A stretch of DNA of 64,000 bases from JAJEAD01 sp965221555 (GTDB lineage Bacteria > Pseudomonadota > Gammaproteobacteria > HK1), in NCBI GenBank assembly GCA_965221555.1, contig OZ244895.1:3790273-3854272 (forward strand), in the 5' to 3' direction. Below, piece by piece: positions 58,868-64,000 of this stretch. Each line of letters starts with the position of its first letter. Positions within the stretch are counted from its first letter, which is position 1. The notes under the pieces were generated by a model, which was given only the letters and a program-made list of their open reading frames with translations, was not told the DNA's origin and ran no database searches. A program made the translations under genes and the position numbers.

Positions 58868-60913
58868 ATGAGCCCGAGCCGCTACCCCCACCTCCTCGAG
58901 CCCTTCCGCCTGCGGCATCTCACCTTCAAGAACCGGCTCATGAGCACGAGCCACGCGCCGGGATACGTCGAGGACCGGCACCCCAAGCTGCGCTACCAGC
59001 TTTACCACGAGGAGAAGGCCAAGGGGGGGCTCGCGCTCACCATGTTCGGCGGCTCGTCGAACATCGCTCCTGATTCGCCCTCCGCCTTCGGGCAGATCTA
59101 CATCGGCGACGACTCGATCATCCCCGTGCTCCAGGAGTTCTCCGAGCGCGTGCACCGGCACGGGTGCGCCATCATGTGCCAGATCACGCACATGGGCCAC
59201 CGCACGCTCTGGAACGTCTCGGACTGGCTACCACCGCTCGCTCCCTCGGTGGTGCGCGAGCACGCTCACCGCTCCTTCCCCAAGGAGATGGATCGCGGCG
59301 ATATACGCCGGGTGGTGCGCGCCTTCGGCGATGCGGCGGCACGCTGCAAGGAAGGCGGCCTCGACGGCACCGAACTCCTCGCCCACGGGCATCTCATCAA
59401 CCAGTTCTGGTCGCCGCTCGTCAACCGGCGTACGGACGAGTACGGCGGCAGCCTCGAGAACCGCGCCCGCTTCGGGCTCGAGGTCCTGGAGGAGGTGCGG
59501 CGCCGGGTGGGGGACGACTTCCTGGTCGGCTTTCGGATGATGGGCGACGAGATGAAGGAAGGCGGACTCAGCCAGGACGACTGCGTCGCGCTCGGGAAGA
59601 TCTACGCCGACACCGGCATGTGCGACTTCCTCAATGTCATCGCGGGCCAGGTCGGGGACGAGCGCGGGCTCTCCAAGGCCCTGCCGAGCATGGCCGGGCC
59701 ACGCGCGCCCTTCGTCCACATCGCGGCCCGGATGAAGGAAGAGACCGGCATCGCGGTGTTCCACGCCACCCGCATCGCGGACCTTGCGACCGCCGAGCAC
59801 TGCGTGCGCGAGGGCCTCGTCGACATGGTCGCAATGACCCGCGCCCACATGGCGGACCCGCACATCGTCGCCAAGATGATGCGCGGCGAGGAGGAGCGCA
59901 TCCGGCCCTGCGTGGGCGCCGGCTACTGCATCGACCGGATCTACATCGGCGGCGACGCGCTCTGCCTGCACAACCCCGCGACGGGGCGCGAAAGGACCAT
60001 GCCCCACGTCATCGAGCCCGGGCCCGGGCCTCGACGCAAGGTCGTGGTGGTGGGGGCGGGGCCGGCCGGGCTCGAGGCGGCACGGGTCTCGGCGCTTCGC
60101 GGCCACGAAGTCGTGGTGTTCGAGGCCGCGAGCGAGCCGGGCGGCCAGATCGTGCTCGCGGCGAAAGCGACCTGGCGCAAGGACCTGCTCGACATCGCCG
60201 GGTGGCTCGCAGCCGAGATCGAACGCCTCGGCGTCACCGTGCACCTCAACCGCTACGCCGAGGCCGAGGAGGTGCTCGGGGAGCGGCCGGAAATCGTGGT
60301 CGTCGCCACCGGCGGCGTGCCGAACGTGGAGTGGGTGGAGGGCGCGGAGCACGTGGCGAGCGTGTGGGACGTCCTCGGCGGACAGGTCGAGCCCGGCGCC
60401 GAGGTGCTGGTCTTCGACGACCACGGCGACCACCAGGCCCCGAGCGCGGCGGAGTTCCTCGCCGCACGCGGCTCTTCGGTCGAACTCGTGACCCCGGACC
60501 GCATGAGCGCGCACGAGATCGGCGCCACCAACTTCCCGGCCTACCTGGAGAGCTTCTACGCCAAGGGCGTGCGCCTGACCCCGGACCACCGCCTGCGCCG
60601 GGTCGAGCGTGTGGGCAACCGCCTGCGCGCGGTGATCCGCAACGAGTACAGCGACGCGGAGGAGGAGCGCCACGTCGACCAGGTCGTGGTCGAGCACGGC
60701 ACCCTGCCCGCGGCGGAGCTCTTCCACACCCTCGCCCCAAAGGCGCGCAACGAAGGCGAGATCGACATCGAAGCGCTGATCTCGGGCCGTCCCCAGGAAG
60801 TCGCGTCGAACGAGGACGGTGAGTTCATGCTCTTCCGGGTCGGCGACGCGGTGGCGAGCCGCAACATCCACGCCGCCATCTACGACTCCCTGCGCCTGTG
60901 CAAGGAGTTCTGA
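58868..60913 (+). CDS. Old-Yellow-Enzyme/FAD-type oxidoreductase (DgcA / dienoyl-CoA reductase-like)
   Basis: This 681-residue flavoprotein has an N-terminal FMN TIM barrel (1-340: NRLMSTSHAPG, GHLINQFWSPLVNRRTDEYGGSLENRARF), a 4Fe-4S linker and a C-terminal NAD(P)/FAD domain (385-660: VVVVGAGPAGLEAARVSALRGHEV). It resembles dimethylamine dehydrogenase and dimethylglycine/N-methylproline demethylases. The cluster motif is CVGAGYC (348-354) plus Cys366; the second of the usual four cysteines is Ala351. GGAG lies 10 bases upstream of the ATG. It probably oxidatively demethylates a methylated amine or reduces an enoyl-CoA. The following genes are a hydratase/FAH protein and an amidohydrolase. 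Confidence 0.8.
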   Translation: MSPSRYPHLLEPFRLRHLTFKNRLMSTSHAPGYVEDRHPKLRYQLYHEEKAKGGLALTMFGGSSNIAPDSPSAFGQIYIGDDSIIPVLQEFSERVHRHGCAIMCQITHMGHRTLWNVSDWLPPLAPSVVREHAHRSFPKEMDRGDIRRVVRAFGDAAARCKEGGLDGTELLAHGHLINQFWSPLVNRRTDEYGGSLENRARFGLEVLEEVRRRVGDDFLVGFRMMGDEMKEGGLSQDDCVALGKIYADTGMCDFLNVIAGQVGDERGLSKALPSMAGPRAPFVHIAARMKEETGIAVFHATRIADLATAEHCVREGLVDMVAMTRAHMADPHIVAKMMRGEEERIRPCVGAGYCIDRIYIGGDALCLHNPATGRERTMPHVIEPGPGPRRKVVVVGAGPAGLEAARVSALRGHEVVVFEAASEPGGQIVLAAKATWRKDLLDIAGWLAAEIERLGVTVHLNRYAEAEEVLGERPEIVVVATGGVPNVEWVEGAEHVASVWDVLGGQVEPGAEVLVFDDHGDHQAPSAAEFLAARGSSVELVTPDRMSAHEIGATNFPAYLESFYAKGVRLTPDHRLRRVERVGNRLRAVIRNEYSDAEEERHVDQVVVEHGTLPAAELFHTLAPKARNEGEIDIEALISGRPQEVASNEDGEFMLFRVGDAVASRNIHAAIYDSLRLCKEF

Positions 60914-61025
60914 AGATAACCGGCGGCGCCAGGCCCGGAATCACGAGGGAACGTTGTTTCCGCCGAGGCGCCAAGTGTTTCAAACAGCTCGCAAGTCGAC
61001 CTGAAGAAGAAGCGGGAGAGAGGCC

Positions 61026-61829
61026 ATGATGCACCCATCGGCGATCGAGGAGGCGGCCCGGGCGCTCCGCACGGCACGATGCGATCGTGTCCGCATCGAC
61101 GGACTGCCCGAACCATGCCGGCCGTCCACCCTCGATGACGCCTATCGAATCCAGGACCGCCTGATCGCCTTGCTGGGCGAACCGGTCGCCGGGTGGAAGA
61201 TCGGGGCGACGAGTCAAAAGGCACGCGACTTCGTCGGCATCAGTGACGGATCGCTGCGTGCCCGCATGCTGGACATGAACTGCTACGAGCACCCCGCAGC
61301 GCTCGGGGAGCACTTCTTCTTCATGCGCGCACTCGAATGCGAGTTCGCGTTCACCCTGGGTCGCGACCTCGCGCCGGGCGCCGCTCCTTTCGACGAAGCA
61401 GCGGTACTTGCCGCCATCGCGGACATGCATCCCGCCATCGAGATCTCCGATTCACGCTACACCGACTGGACCCGGGTGGGCGGGCCGTCCCTGGTCGCCG
61501 ACAACTGCAACGACGGCGCCTTCGTGCGTGGTCCGCCGGCCCGCGCCTGGCGCGGGACCGATCTGACCCGACACCAGATCACCCTCCATGTCGACGATCG
61601 GGTGGTGGCCCAAGGCTCGGGGGGCGAGGTCATCGGCGGCCCCCTTGGGATTCTGGTCTGGCTCGCAAACGATCTCGCGGCACACGGCATGAGACTCGGC
61701 GCCGGACAGGTCGTCACCACCGGTACCTGTACCGGGGTGGTGCCGGTCGAGCCCGGCGCCCGGGTGCGGGCCGATTTTGGTAACTTTGGCGCGGTCGAGG
61801 CCGAGTTCCGGGGGAGCGCGAGCCGATGA
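61026..61829 (+). CDS. 2-keto-4-pentenoate hydratase / FAH-family protein
   Basis: This 267-residue protein is of the MhpD/fumarylacetoacetate hydrolase fold. It shows AYRIQDRLIALLGEPVAGWKIGATS, ECEFAFTLGRDLAP with the metal-binding Glu pair, AIEISDSRYTDW, and a C-terminal VVTTGTCTGVVPVEPG where hydratases have T-G-S/T. These enzymes hydrate or cleave 2-keto acids in catechol meta-cleavage. GAGAGG precedes the ATG. It overlaps the amidohydrolase as ATGA. Confidence 0.8.
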   Translation: MMHPSAIEEAARALRTARCDRVRIDGLPEPCRPSTLDDAYRIQDRLIALLGEPVAGWKIGATSQKARDFVGISDGSLRARMLDMNCYEHPAALGEHFFFMRALECEFAFTLGRDLAPGAAPFDEAAVLAAIADMHPAIEISDSRYTDWTRVGGPSLVADNCNDGAFVRGPPARAWRGTDLTRHQITLHVDDRVVAQGSGGEVIGGPLGILVWLANDLAAHGMRLGAGQVVTTGTCTGVVPVEPGARVRADFGNFGAVEAEFRGSASR

Positions 61830-62959
61830 AGATCGAGAAATTGATCTCCGCCGATTCTCACGTGGTCGAACCGCCCGACCTGTGGCAGGAGAGGATAGAG
61901 GCCAGGTTCCGTCACCGCGCCCCGCGCATGATTCACGACAACGGGATCGACCGCTGGATCGTCGACGAGAGCATCGCGATCGGATCGACCGGCGCCCCGT
62001 CTCAGGCCGGCCGACGCTACGAGGACAAGGAGTCGCTCAGCATCGAGGCGGCTTTTGCCGACACCCCGAAGGCGGCGTGGGACCCCGACGCCCGGGTGGC
62101 GGCGAGCGAGCTGGACGGCGTGACCGGCGAGGTCGTGTTCCCCACCATCGCGGTGCGCATGGTCGAGACCAGCATCGCCAGTGATCTCCTTTCAGCATGC
62201 TTCCGCGCCGCCAACGACTGGATGACGGACTTCAGCAGCGCCCACCCCAAGCGGCTGAAGAGCACCTGCCTGCTCAACGTCGACGACATCGGCGAAGCGG
62301 TGGCGGAGCTCGAGCGGTGTCTCCGCCGGGGTGCGGCGGCCGCCTGCATTCCCGCCTATCCCGGTGAGGGGCGCACGTACGATCTGCCCCGTTGCGACCG
62401 GCTGTGGGCCGCGGCCCAGGACGCCGGCATACCTGTCGTAATGCATACCGGCTCGTACCGCCCGGGCCCCGGGGTGATCGGCTCCTTCGCCAACGACATC
62501 TCCGTCGGCGGCACCTCATCGTTTCGCGCGAGTGAGGACTACTGGGCGCGGCGCGCCATCGGCGACATGATGTTCTCCGGTGTGTTCGAGCGCTTCCCCG
62601 GGTTGCGAGTGGGGGCGGTGGAGTTCGAACTCGGCTGGGCGCCCTACTTCATTCAGACCATGGACCGGCACTACGAGGAGCACCGTTACGTGAAGGAGAT
62701 CCGATTCAGGGACGAGCGCATGCCCAGCGACTTCTTTCACGAGAACGTGTTCGTGACCTTCCAGGAAGACGTGGCCGGCATCATGACCCGCCACATCACC
62801 GGGGTGGACAACATCATGTGGGGATCCGACTTTCCCCACACCGAGTCGACTTGGCCGCGGTCTCGCGAGGTGCTGGGCGAGCTGCTCGACGGCGTACCGG
62901 ATGACGAGGTGGCCCGGATGACCCATGGCAACGCGGCCCGGATGTTCGGCTTCGACTGA
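61826..62959 (+). CDS. Metal-dependent amidohydrolase (ACMSD-like, Amidohydro_2)
   Basis: This 377-residue TIM-barrel hydrolase or decarboxylase has the metal ligands D10-S-H12 (ISADSHVVEPPDLW), VVMHTGSY and WGSDFPHTES. The pattern fits the ACMSD/gamma-resorcylate decarboxylase-related family, in which C-C or C-N bonds of aromatic acids are broken. It is translated together with the FAH-type gene by a 4-bp overlap, so the pair may degrade a ring-cleavage product. Confidence 0.8.
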   Translation: MKIEKLISADSHVVEPPDLWQERIEARFRHRAPRMIHDNGIDRWIVDESIAIGSTGAPSQAGRRYEDKESLSIEAAFADTPKAAWDPDARVAASELDGVTGEVVFPTIAVRMVETSIASDLLSACFRAANDWMTDFSSAHPKRLKSTCLLNVDDIGEAVAELERCLRRGAAAACIPAYPGEGRTYDLPRCDRLWAAAQDAGIPVVMHTGSYRPGPGVIGSFANDISVGGTSSFRASEDYWARRAIGDMMFSGVFERFPGLRVGAVEFELGWAPYFIQTMDRHYEEHRYVKEIRFRDERMPSDFFHENVFVTFQEDVAGIMTRHITGVDNIMWGSDFPHTESTWPRSREVLGELLDGVPDDEVARMTHGNAARMFGFD

Positions 62960-63004
62960 GCCCCGCTATGTGAGTCGACCAGTACCACCAAGGAGGATAG
63001 CCCG

Positions 63005-64000
63005 ATGTTGAGAGTCGGCATCCTTGCCGCCGCATTCGTCGCGGCCACCCAGAGCATGGCGGACGACGGAACCTCGCGCACACCATCGAGCGAACCCGCT
63101 CGAGACAGCGCTCGCGAGACCTCCCAGGCCCACAAGTCGGGAACTCCACCGGTGCTCGATCATCAGGCGGCCCATCGGGCGCTACGCGTGACGCTGGGCG
63201 CGCTGACGGCGCAGGAGAAGGCGTACACGGTCGGAAAGGCGGGCAGTCGACCCAATCGGATCGGCATACACCGTCCGCTACCGAGTGGATTCACCGACGA
63301 TCTGGCGCCGAAGCTCGGGTGGGTATCCGACCCCCAGGGTCAGTCGGTGTCGGCGGTGGAGGTCCGCTCCGAAGGCGCGGTGTCGGTGCGCATTGCCGTG
63401 CACGCGGTGCTGCCGGCGAAAGCCTCCGTGCAGGTCTTCGATGGCGAGGGAACCCCAGTAGGTCCGGCCTACACCCGGAAACACTTCGGTTCTCGCGATG
63501 ACGACACGGTGTGGCTCCCAAGCGCCGAGGGCGAGCGTCTCATCGTGCAGATCACCGCGCCGTCGGATGCCGCCCGCGCCGCGGTGTCGTTTACCGTGGC
63601 TAAGGTCGCCCATCGCTACGCCCATCTGAGACCGAAGGACCAGCACCTGTGTCCCGGGCATGTGGATCTGCCCTGTGTGACGGACAGCGCGGCGAGCGAC
63701 ATTGCCGACGCGGTCGCTCTCCTTGCTTTCGAGATTGGGCAGTTCGGAACCGCCACATGCACGGGAACCCTGCTCAACGTCTCGCACACACCCGAGGAGT
63801 TCGAGCCTTATCTGCTGACCGCATATCACTGCATCTCCACCGAGCGGGTGGCCCGCACGGTGGAAGCCACGTGGTTCTTCCAACACGCGGCCTGTCGGAG
63901 CAGTGCGGTGGATGAGCGCCGGGTGCGCTCGTTCCAGGGTACGGAGCTCCTCGCCACAAGTTCTGCCCAGGATTCCACCCTGCTGCGTTTCCAGGAGGTT
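63005..64000 (+). CDS. Secreted trypsin-like serine protease, N-terminal part (cut by window end)
   Basis: 332 codons are seen before the edge. A Sec-type signal (MLRVGILAAAFVAATQSMA) starts the frame and a strong AAGGAGGA site precedes the ATG at 63005. After a ~200-residue prodomain (with VRIAVHAVLPAKASVQVF) comes a protease domain: CTGTLLN, LLTAYHCIS with the catalytic His at about 275, and QDSTLLRF with the catalytic Asp at about 323. The Ser lies beyond the window. The pattern resembles lysyl-endopeptidase-type S1 enzymes. It would be exported and autoactivated. Confidence 0.7.
   Translation, partial: MLRVGILAAAFVAATQSMADDGTSRTPSSEPARDSARETSQAHKSGTPPVLDHQAAHRALRVTLGALTAQEKAYTVGKAGSRPNRIGIHRPLPSGFTDDLAPKLGWVSDPQGQSVSAVEVRSEGAVSVRIAVHAVLPAKASVQVFDGEGTPVGPAYTRKHFGSRDDDTVWLPSAEGERLIVQITAPSDAARAAVSFTVAKVAHRYAHLRPKDQHLCPGHVDLPCVTDSAASDIADAVALLAFEIGQFGTATCTGTLLNVSHTPEEFEPYLLTAYHCISTERVARTVEATWFFQHAACRSSAVDERRVRSFQGTELLATSSAQDSTLLRFQEV

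Overview
The window is 64 kb of very GC-rich DNA (roughly two thirds G+C by eye) with dense, short-spaced genes, Shine-Dalgarno sites, many 1-4 bp stop/start overlaps, Tat- and Sec-type secretion signals and binding-protein ABC importers. This fits a heterotrophic Gram-negative bacterium, most likely a proteobacterium. The class cannot be fixed from the sequence alone. There is no rRNA; the only RNA gene seen is an elongator tRNA-Met at 9888-9964.

Layout. 1-9440: glyoxylate/hydroxyacid and sugar-acid genes (serine-glyoxylate aminotransferase overlapping an enolase-superfamily gene, a giant FAD/Fe-S D-2-hydroxyacid dehydrogenase, uronate dehydrogenase), a luciferase-like (LLM) flavoenzyme, an MFS transporter and a SelA-like PLP enzyme. 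9888-18835: tRNA-Met, an orphan Tat-exported binding protein, an ArsI/CadI-like VOC protein beside an EamA exporter and ArsR-type regulator, a creatinase-type M24 protein, an IS1182-family transposase remnant, a second LLM oxygenase and a secreted agmatine deiminase-like protein. 19285-25804: a lower-GC defence island, all on the minus strand: DUF4062-HATPase-wHTH protein, SIR2-domain protein, HerA ATPase, a 45-codon small gene and a DUF1828-type protein. 25877-34988: thiolase / HMG-CoA-synthase-like + Zn-ribbon / thiolase set, a NtaA/DszA-type LLM monooxygenase, a GH84 glycosidase, a homocysteine methyltransferase and a GFA protein. 35058-47132: MarR regulator, AmiC-like cytoplasmic sensor, flotillin, and an urea/amide-type ABC importer whose second ATPase is fused in frame to an amidase, followed by an acyl-CoA synthetase. 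47518-51701: PotD-A-B-C-like polyamine importer. 51901-64000: P1 peptidase, beta-carbonic anhydrase, LeuC/LeuD with a VOC protein, an HD-domain putative diiron oxygenase and an epimerase, then an Old-Yellow-Enzyme/FAD demethylase-like protein, a hydratase/FAH protein, an amidohydrolase and a trypsin-like secreted protease cut by the window end.

How genes work together. The best-supported pathway is 35.8-47.1 kb: a periplasmic amide/urea binding protein, two permeases and two ATPases import a short amide; the fused amidase would hydrolyse it and the ligase would activate the acid to an acyl-CoA; a signal-less AmiC-like protein and a MarR regulator are candidate sensors. The best candidate for an unusual system is the SIR2-HerA operon, which carries two extra translationally coupled genes (small ORF + DUF1828 protein).

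A dispersed family of MITE-like repeats (about 182 bp and about 290 bp classes, with ~23 bp terminal inverted repeats ending in TA) occurs in seven full and at least four partial copies between genes. Some copies lie back to back, one is inside the pot operon, and two abut or supply gene stop codons.
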